The notes below the pieces were generated by a model. It was not told where the DNA came from. It was given only the letters and a program-made list of their open reading frames with translations, and made no database searches. A DNA stretch of 64,000 nucleotides, taken from Spartobacteria bacterium (GTDB lineage: Bacteria; Verrucomicrobiota; Verrucomicrobiia; Chthoniobacterales; UBA10450). The translations under genes were made by a program, and so were the position numbers. This document shows, in pieces, positions 25,878-34,922 of this stretch (the first letter of the stretch is position 1; every line of letters starts with the position of its first letter). Location: the NCBI GenBank assembly GCA_003134785.1, contig PLCN01000007.1, positions 16,443-80,442 on the forward strand, written 5' to 3'.

Positions 25878-26858
25878 TCAATCACCGCTCTTGCGGGCTG
25901 AGACCGTGGCCGGCGTTTTTCCCGGCCGATACATCGACGCTCCGTAACAAACGGCGGCGGTTCCATCGCGCGCGTAACGCACCTTTTTTAGATTCGCGTC
26001 CCAGCGTTCCAGGTAGCTGCAGTTCGCGGTTTTGTCGCTCCCGGGAATGGGAACATAACGCACATAGTCAAGGGCCAGGAAGGCCGGTTCCCCGGCCAAT
26101 GGAATGGGCGCGGCCCAATTGGGCGACAGCCGAACAAAGCGACGATTCGTTAGGTCGAGGGCGTAGTCGGTATCGCCATCGGTGCTGCCCAAATGCACTC
26201 CGAAAAAGGCGAGACGGAGCGGCGGCTCAATCAGAAAGCGGTCCCCTTTTTCCTTCAGCTGGAGTTGTTCGACCGCACCTTCAAAGCCGGGCAGCTTCGC
26301 GAATTCAAACTCCTTTCCCGATTTCAGATCGCGCAGGAGGTAATGCTTCCCGTGCTCGGGGCCGTTGACGGAGTCATCCTCGTCCTGCTTTATTTCGCGC
26401 AGAATCAGTTCGACGGAACCATCGGGCGCGCGGAAGTGCGGACTGCGCTGCCCGAACGGCGTCGAACTTTCATCGTCACCCGAACCTTCCATTTCCGGCC
26501 ACGCGAAGTAGGGCGAGCTTTTGGTAGCGTCATACCATTCCGGTGCCGCATCCAGCCGCTTGAGCGCATCGCCCTTCGGCTGGACGCTCCAAAACTCGAA
26601 CTTGTTTTCACCAATCTCCCGCGTGAACACGATCGTCTCGCCATCCGGCGCGAAAATCGGATCGAGATCCTGGCCCGAATCGTCCTTGGTCAATTGCCGG
26701 AGAGGCATTCCGTCTTCGCGATACAGAAACAGGTGCGCGTGGCTCTCGCCCTGTGCCAGGAGGTATCGGATCGCGACGACGATTTCCGAAGCGGCGTTTG
26801 CACTTGCGATTGCCAGAACCATGCACGCCAGGAGTGCGAACAGCCGGAGCCATCTCAT
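25878..26858 (-). CDS. Secreted WD40/PD40-like beta-propeller protein
   Basis: 326 aa from the ATG at 26858, immediately before a signal peptide (LRLFALLACMVLAIASANA). The track start at 26975 would include a family J repeat as coding, which I reject. The mature part has PD40/TolB-type blades: LFLYREDGMPLRQLTKDDSG then DLDPIFAPDGETIVFTREI, FEFWSVQPKGDALKRL and SPHFRAPDGSVELILREI. Probably a periplasmic propeller of unknown partner. It ends about 30 bp from the GT39 start on the same strand. Confidence 0.75.
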   Translation of the reverse strand: MRWLRLFALLACMVLAIASANAASEIVVAIRYLLAQGESHAHLFLYREDGMPLRQLTKDDSGQDLDPIFAPDGETIVFTREIGENKFEFWSVQPKGDALKRLDAAPEWYDATKSSPYFAWPEMEGSGDDESSTPFGQRSPHFRAPDGSVELILREIKQDEDDSVNGPEHGKHYLLRDLKSGKEFEFAKLPGFEGAVEQLQLKEKGDRFLIEPPLRLAFFGVHLGSTDGDTDYALDLTNRRFVRLSPNWAAPIPLAGEPAFLALDYVRYVPIPGSDKTANCSYLERWDANLKKVRYARDGTAAVCYGASMYRPGKTPATVSARKSGD

Positions 26859-26860
26859 CC

Positions 26861-26921
26861 AAAGAGCGGCGTTCTCCAGACCGCCGACCAACCGACGGCG
26901 GTTTGGAAACCGCCGCTCCTT
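26861..26921. repeat. Palindromic element, family J
   Basis: AAAGAGCGGCGTTCTCCAGA...CCGCCG pairs imperfectly with CGGCGGTTTGGAAACCGCCG...CTCCTT. It starts 2 bp upstream of the propeller gene's ATG, so the leader of that mRNA would be a hairpin unless transcription starts inside it. Confidence 0.7.
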
Positions 26922-27007
26922 GAAGCGCGACAACATCTCGCCGGTTTGCCGGAAGTGATGATTGTTGTCAATCATAGCGATGGAGCCGCGCGCTCGCGCA
27001 CCGCGTC

Positions 27008-27174
27008 GTCATCCTGAGCCGCGCAGACGGCGAAGGACCTCCCAACAGGTCAAAGGTTACTCAAAGCAGTTGCCGTAATGTTCAAGGTTAGATCTACGGG
27101 GGACGCGAAGCGGTGGCACGCGGCCCTTCCCTTCGACTGCGAGGTCCCTCGCCGTCTGCGCGGCTCGGGATGAC
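27008..27174. repeat. Palindromic element, family E
   Basis: The left end GTCATCCTGAGCCGCGCAGA plus CGGCGAAGGACCTC is complementary to the right end GAGGTCCCTCGCCGTCTGCG plus CGGCTCGGGATGAC. Arms are about 34 nt and the loop about 100 bp. With family J it fills the 343-bp gap between lpd and the propeller gene. Other copies: 35898, 42536, 53701. Confidence 0.9.
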
Positions 27175-27201
27175 ACGCATTTTTTGAAACCGCTATCCTA
27201 A

Positions 27202-28608
27202 TCAACGATTGCCGATATGCAGGGCGCGCTTTTCCACCGCGAGCGCGGCTTCTTTCACAGCTTCGCTTAAAGTCGGATGGGCGTGCACGGTGCGACCGAG
27301 ATCTTCAGAGCTGCCGCCGAATTCCATCACGGCGACCGTTTCGGCAATTAACTCCGACGCAGCGTGCGAAAGAATATGCGCTCCCAGAATGCGATCAGTT
27401 TTGGCATCAGCGACAAACTTCACCACGCCTTCGTAATCTTCGTTGGCCACGGCCCGGCCATTCGCGCGGAAAGGAAACTTACCCACGCGCACATCCATCC
27501 CCTTCTCTTTCGCTAAGTCTTCCGTGAGGCCGACGCCGGCCAGCTCGGGGTTGGTGTAGATGATTCCAGGAATGACCTCGTAATTCACGTGACCAGCTTT
27601 CCCGGCGATCATTTCGACGCAGGCGATGCCTTCTTCCTCCGCTTTGTGCGCGAGCATCGGGCCGGCGATGACGTCGCCGATCGCGTAGATGCCTTCGACG
27701 TTCGTGCGGAAATGTTCGTCCACTTTTACGCGGCCTCGATCATCGAGCGCGACACCGAGCTTTTCTCCGAAGACTCCCTTGGCAAAGGCGCGGCGCCCAA
27801 CCGAGACGAGGACTTTGTCGGCTTCGAATTTCAATTCTTCGCCGCCCTTTGTCGCAGTGGCGACGGCGCGTCCCTTTTCGACTTTCACCGAGCCGACTTT
27901 GGTTTCGAGATGGAAGGCCATCCCCTGCGCGGTCAGCGAACGCTGAAGCAAATTCGCGAGCTCGAGATCGAAACCGAGCGCGATCCGCGGCAGGAATTCC
28001 AGCACGAGCACTTCCGAGCCAAGCCGGCTCCAGACCGATCCAAGTTCCAGACCAATCGCGCCACCGCCGATGACGAGCAGCTTCTCGGGCGCCTTCTCAA
28101 AGGTGAGCGCTTCGGTGCTGCTCACAATCACGTCGCCATCGAACTTCATGTTGGCCAACTCAACCGGCACGCTGCCAGTCGCGATGACGATGTGCGCCGC
28201 TTCGATCTCCTGGCTCTCGCCTTCGCCGGGCTTGATCGTGACGCGGCCCGCCGCGGTGATCGTTCCCAAACCTTGGAACGTCGTGATTTTATTTCCCTTC
28301 ATCAGCGCTTTCACGCCGCCGTTCATCGTCTTCACGACCTTGTCCTTGCGCGCGAGCATCTTCGCCAGATCGAGGCCGACATTGTCCAAAATGATGCCGT
28401 GTTTCGCCGCTTCCTTTTTCGCGAAAACATAATGGTCGCTCGAAGTGAGAAGCGCCTTGCTCGGGATGCAACCAATGTTGAGACAGGTGCCGCCGAGGTC
28501 CTTGTCTTTCTCGACGATGGCGGTTTTCAACCCGAGCTGCGCCGCGCGAATCGCCGCGACGTAACCGCCCGGTCCCGAGCCGATGATGACGACATCAAAT
28601 TTGTCCAT
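27202..28608 (-). CDS. lpdA: Dihydrolipoyl dehydrogenase (E3)
   Basis: 468 aa FAD enzyme that reoxidises dihydrolipoamide on E2 and passes electrons to NAD+. Motifs: FAD-binding VVIIGSGPGGYVAAIRAAQL, the redox disulfide GGTCLNIGCIPSKALL (Cys-x4-Cys), NAD-binding VIGGGAIGLELGSVWSRLG, second FAD motif IYAIGDVIAGPMLAHKAEEE, and the C-terminal His-Glu pair in VHAHPTLSEAVKEAAL. It is the last gene of the sucA-sucB-lpd operon and probably serves this complex; whether it also serves pyruvate dehydrogenase is unknown. Confidence 0.97.
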   Translation of the reverse strand: MDKFDVVIIGSGPGGYVAAIRAAQLGLKTAIVEKDKDLGGTCLNIGCIPSKALLTSSDHYVFAKKEAAKHGIILDNVGLDLAKMLARKDKVVKTMNGGVKALMKGNKITTFQGLGTITAAGRVTIKPGEGESQEIEAAHIVIATGSVPVELANMKFDGDVIVSSTEALTFEKAPEKLLVIGGGAIGLELGSVWSRLGSEVLVLEFLPRIALGFDLELANLLQRSLTAQGMAFHLETKVGSVKVEKGRAVATATKGGEELKFEADKVLVSVGRRAFAKGVFGEKLGVALDDRGRVKVDEHFRTNVEGIYAIGDVIAGPMLAHKAEEEGIACVEMIAGKAGHVNYEVIPGIIYTNPELAGVGLTEDLAKEKGMDVRVGKFPFRANGRAVANEDYEGVVKFVADAKTDRILGAHILSHAASELIAETVAVMEFGGSSEDLGRTVHAHPTLSEAVKEAALAVEKRALHIGNR

Positions 28609-28645
28609 GAGTGAGTATCAATGCCGGCGCGTCGTCTGCAATCAA

Positions 28646-28714
28646 TGTGGGAGGGGCCTTTGTGCCCCGACTCTTTGGCCTAGATGCAGTCGGGGCACTA
28701 AGGCCCCTCCCACA
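28646..28714. repeat. Palindromic element, family F
   Basis: The left arm TGTGGGAGGGGCCTTTGTGC plus CCCGACT and its near-complement AGTCGGGGCACTAAGGCCCC plus TCCCACA. It lies in the 116-bp gap between sucB and lpd, so an operon transcript would carry this hairpin. Confidence 0.9.
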
Positions 28715-28724
28715 CTTGCCACAT

Positions 28725-29987
28725 TCAAAAATCCAGCGGCAGTTTCTTTGGATCTTCGATGAACTGCTTGAGCGTGACGAGAAACGTAACGGCTTCTTTT
28801 CCGTCAACGGCACGATGATCGTAGCTGAGCGCGAGATACATCATCGGGCGGATAACGACAGCCTCCTTGATCGCGACCGGTCGCTTTATGATCGCGTGCA
28901 TACCGAGAATGCCACTTTGCGGCGGGTTCAGGATCGGTGTGCCCATCATCGAACCGTAAACGCCGCCATTTGAAATCGTGAACGTGCCGCCCTGCAAATC
29001 TTCGATCTTGATCTTCCCTTCGCGCGCCCGAGTCGCGTAATCCGCGATGTCGCGTTCGATTTCAGCGAAGCTTTTTTTGTCCGCATCGCGCACCACAGGT
29101 ACGACCAGCCCTCGCTCCGTCCCGACCGCGACGCCGATGTCGTAAAAATGATTCTGAATGAAATCGTCGCCTTCGATTCGGCTGTTGATAGACGGCTCTG
29201 CTTTCAATCCTTCGACGGCCGCCTTGATGAAGAACGACATGAAGCCAAGCTTTAATCCGTTCTTTTTCGTGAAGGCGTCTTGTGACTTCGCCCGAAGATC
29301 TTGCACCGCTGTCATGTCGCATTCGTTGAAAGTCGTGAGAATGGCGGCCGTGTGCTGCGCCATGACGAGCTGCGCCGCGATCTTGCGCCGTAGCGGTGAC
29401 ATTTTCTTGCGCGTGAATCGTTCGTTCTCCGATTGAGCCGCGGGTTTTTCTTCCGCGCGATTCTCCACCGCTTTCGTGGATGGTGGCGCCGATTCCGGAG
29501 GCGCGGCGCGATTTTTCGCGGCGGTGATCGCGTCGCCTTTAGTCACCCGCCCGCCCTTCCCGCTCCCGCGAATCTCCTGCGGATCGAGTTTCTCCTCGGT
29601 CACGATGCGCCGCGCCGCAGGCGAAAGGACGTCGGACGATTCCGCCGGAGTGACCTGCTTCGGCGTGTCCTGCTTTTTTTCCTCTGCCGCCGGAGATTTT
29701 GTCTCCGATTTCGAAGGGCTCGGTTTCGCTGCGGGCTTGGTCTCGCTCCCAGAACCTTCCTCGATCGTCGCAACGACGTCGCCGATTTTCACTTCGGCGC
29801 CCTCCGCCACAAGCGTTTGCAGGACGCCGTCTTTTTCGGCGTTAATTTCGGTGGAAACTTTGTCGGTCTCGAGCGTGAAGAGCGGGTCGCCAGCCGCGAC
29901 CTGTTCGCCCGATTTTTTGTGCCAGACGGAAACGACCCCGCTGGAGATCGATTCGCCGACGGCCGGAACTTTGACTTCGATGCTCAT
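28725..29987 (-). CDS. sucB: 2-oxoglutarate dehydrogenase E2 (dihydrolipoyl succinyltransferase)
   Basis: 420 aa. The N-terminal lipoyl domain (residues 1-78) has the lysine in [15 protein letters not shown] Pro/Ala/Lys-rich linker follows, then a peripheral subunit-binding domain ([19 protein letters not shown] with [13 protein letters not shown]), a second linker, and the catalytic domain with [25 protein letters not shown] and the active-site HDHR-type block [16 protein letters not shown]. One lipoyl domain is typical of the succinyl-transferring form. Adjacency to sucA supports the assignment over pyruvate dehydrogenase E2. Confidence 0.96.
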   Translation of the reverse strand: MSIEVKVPAVGESISSGVVSVWHKKSGEQVAAGDPLFTLETDKVSTEINAEKDGVLQTLVAEGAEVKIGDVVATIEEGSGSETKPAAKPSPSKSETKSPAAEEKKQDTPKQVTPAESSDVLSPAARRIVTEEKLDPQEIRGSGKGGRVTKGDAITAAKNRAAPPESAPPSTKAVENRAEEKPAAQSENERFTRKKMSPLRRKIAAQLVMAQHTAAILTTFNECDMTAVQDLRAKSQDAFTKKNGLKLGFMSFFIKAAVEGLKAEPSINSRIEGDDFIQNHFYDIGVAVGTERGLVVPVVRDADKKSFAEIERDIADYATRAREGKIKIEDLQGGTFTISNGGVYGSMMGTPILNPPQSGILGMHAIIKRPVAIKEAVVIRPMMYLALSYDHRAVDGKEAVTFLVTLKQFIEDPKKLPLDF

Positions 29988-30031
29988 GAAAGCGTTACAT
30001 TATGCGCAATCGTCGCGCGCGGTCGAACATC

Positions 30032-30085
30032 AATGTGGGAGGGACCATTGTGCCCCGACATCGTCGCAAAGGCGACTCCCACATT
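30032..30085. repeat. Palindromic element, family F
   Basis: Arms AATGTGGGAG and CTCCCACATT with further partial pairing inside. It fills the sucA-sucB gap, so both gaps of this operon hold the same repeat family. Confidence 0.85.
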
Positions 30086-30090
30086 AAGAA

Positions 30091-32841
30091 TCAGACGCTG
30101 AAAGCATCGGCGATCAGTTGGGCCTGCTCGCGCTTGTGAAGAACGAGCGAGCCCACTGCGGGACTGGCGCTCGCGTTCCGGCCCGCATAAATAATCGTGC
30201 GGCCGAAAAGCGCCCACAGCCGCGGCTCCATGAAAGTCCATGCGCCCATGTTTTGCGATTCCTCCTGGCACCAGATCAGTTTCGCGCTCTTGGGAAATGG
30301 TTTTACCATCTCCCGCAATTTAGCTTCTGCGAGCGGATAGAGTTGTTCGACGCGAACGATCGCGGCATTTGTGATCTTCTCCGCGTCCCGATAATTCAGG
30401 AGATCGTAATAAACTTTGCCCGAGCAAAGAATGACGCGCTTCATTTTTTCCGGCGGCCCCACTTCGGGTGAGCCGAGGATTTCGGCGAACGCGCCGTTGG
30501 TAAAATCTTCCGTGCGCGATGAAGCCTGCTCCGAACGAAGCAGACGCTTCGGCGTCATGATGATGAGCGGTTTGACGAAATCGCGTTTCATCTGACGGCG
30601 CAGCACGTGAAAATACTGCGCGGACGTCGTCACGTTGCAGACTTGAATATTATCTTCCGCGCACGCCTGGAGGAAGCGCTCGAGCCGTGCGCTGGAATGC
30701 TCCGGCCCCTGTCCTTCATAGCCGTGCGGCAGCAGCATCACAATCCCGCTGGGCCGCTGCCATTTCGATTCGGCGGGGATGATAAATTGATCGATGATCG
30801 TTTGCGCGCCGTTGGCGAAATCGCCGAACTGCGCTTCCCAAAGACAAAGCATGTTCGGATAATCGAGCGAATAACCGTAATCGAACCCGAGGACCGCGGA
30901 CTCCGAAAGCAGGCTGTTGTAAATGCAAATGCGCGCCTGCTCCGGCGCGAGATGGAGCAGCGGCATGTAGGGCTGCCCGGTCTTCGCATCGTAGATGAAC
31001 GAGTGGCGCGTGCTGAAAGTGCCGCGGCGGCTGTCCTGTCCCGAGAGCCGGACCGGAATGCCTTCGAGTAGCAAAGATCCAAACGCGAGCGCTTCGGCGT
31101 AATGCCATTCGTACGGACCGCCCGCTTCGAAAACCTCCCGGCGGCGATCGAGCACGGTGCGCTTCACTTTCGGGATGACGTCGACGTTTTCCGGAACGCG
31201 CGTCAACCCATCGACAATCTGCCGGAGCATGTCCGGGCTGATCGCCGTCGGTTTGCCTTCACTCTTATATTGCGGCTGAAAAACCGCGGTCGATTCCTGG
31301 AAACGCGCCTTCTCGCTCGCCTGCTCTTCCTCGATCGATTTCACTTCCTGCAAAACCAACTCGAGACGCATCTCGAACTCCGCTTCCAGACTCGCGCTTT
31401 CGTCTTCGCTCAATCGCCCCGCATCGATCAACTCCTTCTTATAAAGCTGCGCGACTGACGGACGCTTCTGGATTTTCGCGTAGAGATCGGGCTGGGTGAA
31501 CGACGGCTCATCCCCTTCGTTGTGGCCGTAGCGGCGATAGCAATACATGTCGATCACGGCATCGCGTCCAAACTCCTGCCGGAAATCGAGGGACAACTCG
31601 GTCACAAATTTTACCGCGAGCGGGTCGTCGCCGTTCACGTGGAAAATCGGGACCTCGATCATCTTCGCGATGTCGGTGGCGTACATCGAAGAGCGGGCGT
31701 CTTCCGGCAACGTGGTGAATCCGATCTGATTGTTCACGACCACGTGCAACGTGCCGCCGGTGCCGTAACCGTGGAGCTGCGACATGTTGAGCGTTTCAGC
31801 AACGATGCCTTGCCCGGCGAAAGCGGCGTCGCCATGAATGAGCAACGGCAAAACTTTGCGGCGCAACTCCGTGTCTTTGCGAATGCGTTGCCGCGCGCGC
31901 GCGGTGCCCTCCACCACCGGGTCTACTGCCTCGAGATGGCTCGGATTGGCGGCGAGACGAATCTCGACCTCGCCGTTTTCCAGTTTCCGAACGGTGCGAT
32001 ATCCGAGGTGATATTTCACGTCGCCGTCACCCGCGACGAGGTCAGGAATGTAGTTGGTCGAAAATTCCGTGAAGATGACCTGGAGAGATTTCTTCAGAAA
32101 ATTCGCCAAGACATTGAGCCGGCCGCGATGCGCCATGCCCATGCAGATTTCCTCGATGCCATGACCCGGGCAGCGCTGCAGAATCGTATCGAGAATCACC
32201 ATGAGCGATTCCGCGCCCTGAAGTGAAAAGCGTTTTTGCCCTACGTAACGCGTGTGCAAGAAAGTTTCGAATGTCTCCGCCTCGAGGAGAGAACGCAGCA
32301 CGGCGATCTGTTCCTCGCGCGACGTGTTGTGTTTCGCGGGACGTGATTCGAGCCGGTGCCGGACCCAATTGCGGATGCGCGGGTTCTGGATGTGCTGAAA
32401 CTCCGAGCCGATCGAATCCGCGTAAATGCTTTCGAGCAGCGCGAGCATTTCGCGTAGGGTCATTTTGCGGCCATCGAGAAAGAATTTCGATGAAACTTGG
32501 AGGCCCAGATCCTTCTCGCTGAAACCAAGCTCGCGCAGGCTCAGGAGCGGATTCTGCGGACGTTTGTCGGCTAGCGGATCGATGCGCGCAATAGTGTGCC
32601 CAAGCGTCCGATAAGCGTAAACCAGTCCGTCCACTCGGGTCTGTAGTGCGCCTTCAGAAACTTGATCCGCCGGCTGCCCGGCCGTCGCCATCGCGCCGTT
32701 GCTCAAATTCAAATCGCCCAGCTCGAAGCCCTCGAAAAACGCGGACCAACCCGAATCGAGCGACTCCGGGTTCTCCTGCCAACGCCGGTAATTTTCCTCG
32801 AGCAGATCGAGGTTCAATCGAGTGGCGAAAGAGGGACGCAT
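30091..32841 (-). CDS. sucA: 2-oxoglutarate dehydrogenase E1
   Basis: 916 aa from the ATG at 32841 (MRPSFATRLNLD); a GTG at 32874 is the track start. This thiamine-diphosphate enzyme decarboxylates 2-oxoglutarate and succinylates E2. Features in order: the N-terminal E2-binding segment (LLEENYRRWQENPESLDSGW), IDPLA, the ThDP/Mg site HGDAAFAGQGIVAETLNMSQ, VVNNQIGFTT, RRYGHNEGDEPSFTQP, and the C-terminal transketolase half with GQDSRRGTFSTRHSF and MLLPHGYEGQGPEHSSARLE. Length matches the E. coli protein (about 930). First gene of sucA-sucB-lpd. A 15-bp palindrome touches its start. Confidence 0.96.
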   Translation of the reverse strand: MRPSFATRLNLDLLEENYRRWQENPESLDSGWSAFFEGFELGDLNLSNGAMATAGQPADQVSEGALQTRVDGLVYAYRTLGHTIARIDPLADKRPQNPLLSLRELGFSEKDLGLQVSSKFFLDGRKMTLREMLALLESIYADSIGSEFQHIQNPRIRNWVRHRLESRPAKHNTSREEQIAVLRSLLEAETFETFLHTRYVGQKRFSLQGAESLMVILDTILQRCPGHGIEEICMGMAHRGRLNVLANFLKKSLQVIFTEFSTNYIPDLVAGDGDVKYHLGYRTVRKLENGEVEIRLAANPSHLEAVDPVVEGTARARQRIRKDTELRRKVLPLLIHGDAAFAGQGIVAETLNMSQLHGYGTGGTLHVVVNNQIGFTTLPEDARSSMYATDIAKMIEVPIFHVNGDDPLAVKFVTELSLDFRQEFGRDAVIDMYCYRRYGHNEGDEPSFTQPDLYAKIQKRPSVAQLYKKELIDAGRLSEDESASLEAEFEMRLELVLQEVKSIEEEQASEKARFQESTAVFQPQYKSEGKPTAISPDMLRQIVDGLTRVPENVDVIPKVKRTVLDRRREVFEAGGPYEWHYAEALAFGSLLLEGIPVRLSGQDSRRGTFSTRHSFIYDAKTGQPYMPLLHLAPEQARICIYNSLLSESAVLGFDYGYSLDYPNMLCLWEAQFGDFANGAQTIIDQFIIPAESKWQRPSGIVMLLPHGYEGQGPEHSSARLERFLQACAEDNIQVCNVTTSAQYFHVLRRQMKRDFVKPLIIMTPKRLLRSEQASSRTEDFTNGAFAEILGSPEVGPPEKMKRVILCSGKVYYDLLNYRDAEKITNAAIVRVEQLYPLAEAKLREMVKPFPKSAKLIWCQEESQNMGAWTFMEPRLWALFGRTIIYAGRNASASPAVGSLVLHKREQAQLIADAFSV

Positions 32842-32842
32842 G

Positions 32843-32857
32843 GCAGATTCAATCTGC
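32843..32857. repeat. Perfect 15-bp palindrome at the sucA start
   Basis: GCAGATT-C-AATCTGC ends 1 bp upstream of the chosen sucA ATG. It could be an operator or a short hairpin over the ribosome-binding region, or one more dispersed repeat; no Shine-Dalgarno sequence is visible there. Confidence 0.5.
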
Positions 32858-32920
32858 AAGGCATCCGCGGGCACGGCAAGTTGACAGTCTCAGCGGTGTT
32901 CCGTTACTTGCAGCGTCTAG

Positions 32921-33448
32921 ATGACTGCGGAAGAAATTTACGAATCCGTCACCAACGGCGGCGCGACTGATTTCGCTCAGGTCGCCGCGATTCTCGATCG
33001 TCACGGCCCGTGGTGTTTGATCGGCGGTCTCGCGGTCAATTGCTACGTCGAACCGATCTACACGGTCGATGCCGACATCGTGGTGGTGGCGGAAAATCTT
33101 GCCGCGGTTCGCGATGAACTGGCGGCGGCTGGATTTCGAATCGAGCAATTCGCTCACTCGCTCAATGCAAGCAAGCCAGGCAGCAAGCTCCAAATCCAAT
33201 TCACCCAGGATGCGCGCTACCAGGATTTCATCAGCCGCGCCGAGCGGCGCGAAGTTCTCGGCAACTTAATCCCGGTTGCTAAGTTGGAAGATATTATGCA
33301 AGGGAAGATTTGGGCGTGGAAAGATTCGGAACGACGGCCAACGAAACGAAAGAAAGATGAACTGGATCTCATGCGCATCGGAGAAGCATTTCCGAAATTG
33401 CGCCATTTGATTCCTAACGACATCGTCCGGCAACTAGGAAGCATCTGA
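32921..33448 (+). CDS. Nucleotidyltransferase-fold protein (AbiEii/MNT-like)
   Basis: 175 aa. The fold is suggested by WCLIGGLAVNCYVEPIYTVD followed by ADIVV: a GG motif and a later D-x-D, as in minimal nucleotidyltransferases and AbiEii-type toxins. The region ISRAERREVLGNLIPVAKLE followed by DIMQGKIWAWKD fits the second strand and helix of that group, where a lysine-rich helix follows. Function may be nucleotide transfer to protein or RNA, or a toxin without its antitoxin; no HEPN or antitoxin partner is adjacent. It is divergent from sucA. Its stop is 2 bp from the GTG of the DegP-like gene. Confidence 0.72.
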   Translation: MTAEEIYESVTNGGATDFAQVAAILDRHGPWCLIGGLAVNCYVEPIYTVDADIVVVAENLAAVRDELAAAGFRIEQFAHSLNASKPGSKLQIQFTQDARYQDFISRAERREVLGNLIPVAKLEDIMQGKIWAWKDSERRPTKRKKDELDLMRIGEAFPKLRHLIPNDIVRQLGSI

Positions 33449-33450
33449 AT

Positions 33451-34755
33451 GTGAGCATCGGATCCGAAACTCTGGGTAGCGCACGCGTCTCGCGTGTTGG
33501 TTTCGGCGTCTCGCCGAAACGAACTTCCTTGCGCCGGCGTATTCGCGAAAGAAAAGTTCGCGATGGCGAGACGCCGTCGCCAGCACGCGAGACGCGCGCG
33601 CTACCCGGAAAACTCTGCGCATACGCGTTCGCTCTTGTTTTGGCTGGGTCGCTATCGGTCGCGCGTTCTTCATTCGCCCAGGCCGACCCCGCCACCGAGC
33701 CGGCGGTTCTGGCGGTGGCCAAAGTGCTGCCCGCAGTCGTCAACATCAATACGGAACGCGTCGTTCGCCGCCGGGTTCGCGATCCATTTGAAGATTTCGC
33801 GGCGCAATATTTTGGAAATTATCGGAGTCAGCCCCGCGAAATCCGGCAGACGCTTCAAAGCCTCGGCTCGGGATTCATCGTCGATCCGGCGGGTTACATC
33901 GTCACGAACGAGCACGTCGTCCAGCGCGCCGCCGATTTGAAGATCGAGGTCACGATGAATGACGGAAAAATCTACAACGCCCATTACATCACGGGCGATC
34001 CGAAGAAGGACCTCGCTTTCATTAAAATCGACGCGAAGGCCGATTTCCCGTTCATCAATCTGGAAAACATTTCGCCGAACCTCCTGGGCCAAACGGTGCT
34101 CGTGGTCGGCAACGCCGCGGGCTACGGCAGCTCGATCAGCCGCGGCATCTTGAGCGGGATGAAGCGCGACATCACGGTCGAAGACATCGATTACAAAGAT
34201 TTGCTGCAGACGGATGCCGCGATCAATCCGGGCAATAGCGGCGGCCCCGTCATCGATTTGTCCGGACGCCTGGTCGGAGTCAGTTCGGCCAAGATGGCTT
34301 TCACGCCGCAAGGCGTCCCAACGCAGGGACTCGGCTTCGCTATTCCGGCGGAGACGGTTCGCGCCAGCGTGGGCGAGTTCAAAAAGACGGCGCAAAATCA
34401 GCCGCCACCGAAAAGCAAATCCACTGAAAGCGAAGCAGTCGCGTCGCACGCTCAGCGCCTTTTCGGAATGCAATTGCAAAACCTGACGCCCGATTTGACC
34501 AACGCGCTTGGCTACGCACAAGGCCGCGGCGTTCTCGTGAGTGCGGTCGAGCCCGACAGCCCCGCGGATCGCGCGGGAATCGAGCGGGGCCTGGTGATTT
34601 ATCGTGTCGGCCGATACAATGTGTCGTCGGTCAAGCAGCTGGAAGGTTTGCTTGCGCGGGTGGGTTCAGGCACCAGCGTCGATTTCACCGTCGGCGTCAT
34701 CCGCGCGAACGGGCGAGGCGAGCAAGTCGAGACCGTCCCACTGACCGCACGCTGA
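33451..34755 (+). CDS. DegP/DegQ-like serine protease with PDZ domain
   Basis: 434 aa in the track frame from GTG 33451. The periplasmic trypsin-like domain has the triad His155 (TNEHVV), Asp187 (KKDLAFIKID) and Ser263 (INPGNSGGPVIDL). A single C-terminal PDZ domain follows (RGVLVSAVEPDSPADRAGIE). A signal peptide core (AYAFALVLAGSLSVARSSFAQA) lies at about residues 53-75, preceded by about 50 residues encoded by a family I palindrome. No ATG lies between that palindrome and the signal peptide; only TTG codons are available in frame. The N-terminus is therefore repeat-derived or misread. Envelope protein quality control is the likely role. Confidence 0.9.
   Translation: MSIGSETLGSARVSRVGFGVSPKRTSLRRRIRERKVRDGETPSPARETRALPGKLCAYAFALVLAGSLSVARSSFAQADPATEPAVLAVAKVLPAVVNINTERVVRRRVRDPFEDFAAQYFGNYRSQPREIRQTLQSLGSGFIVDPAGYIVTNEHVVQRAADLKIEVTMNDGKIYNAHYITGDPKKDLAFIKIDAKADFPFINLENISPNLLGQTVLVVGNAAGYGSSISRGILSGMKRDITVEDIDYKDLLQTDAAINPGNSGGPVIDLSGRLVGVSSAKMAFTPQGVPTQGLGFAIPAETVRASVGEFKKTAQNQPPPKSKSTESEAVASHAQRLFGMQLQNLTPDLTNALGYAQGRGVLVSAVEPDSPADRAGIERGLVIYRVGRYNVSSVKQLEGLLARVGSGTSVDFTVGVIRANGRGEQVETVPLTAR
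33474..33606. repeat. Palindromic element, family I, inside a reading frame
   Basis: Left arm GGGTAGCGCACGCGTCTCGC then GTGTTGGTTTCGGCGTC; right arm GACGCCGTCGCCAGCACGCG then AGACGCGCGCGCTACCC. They pair imperfectly over about 47 nt. The whole element falls within the 5' part of the DegP-like gene. Confidence 0.85.
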
Positions 34756-34762
34756 GGAAGAG

Positions 34763-34856
34763 AACCGCGGATGACACAGATAACGCGGATAGATGTTGCT
34801 GCGGCGATCGTTGGGAACCATTGTCCCCATCTGTGCTATCCGCGTTATCCGCGGTT
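34763..34856. repeat. Palindromic element, family D
   Basis: AACCGCGGATGACACAGATA plus ACGCGGATAG pairs with CTATCCGCGTTATCCGCGGTT, with a small interruption. It lies between the DegP-like gene and the ABC ATPase gene. The rest of the 167-bp gap shows nothing clear. Confidence 0.88.
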
Positions 34857-34922
34857 CAAATTTAGTGCGTTTGAAAATCTCAACGCAACGCCGTTTCAGT
34901 TGTCTGACAGCATTACCGCTTC

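Noticed and set aside
26193-27017. 274-aa plus-strand ORF antisense to the propeller gene
   Set aside because: No family pattern and it crosses repeat J.
27589-28614. 341-aa ORF antisense to lpd
   Set aside because: Mirror frame of a highly conserved gene in GC-rich DNA; no domain pattern.
29433-32226. Long plus-strand ORFs antisense to sucB and sucA (29433..30101, 31522..32226)
   Set aside because: Arg/His-rich translations typical of antisense shadows; the minus-strand genes are certain.
32921-33448. Toxin-antitoxin module at the nucleotidyltransferase-like gene
   Set aside because: No HEPN or antitoxin partner gene is adjacent on either side.
33670-34521. 283-aa ORF antisense to the DegP-like gene
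   Set aside because: Shadow of a conserved protease frame.
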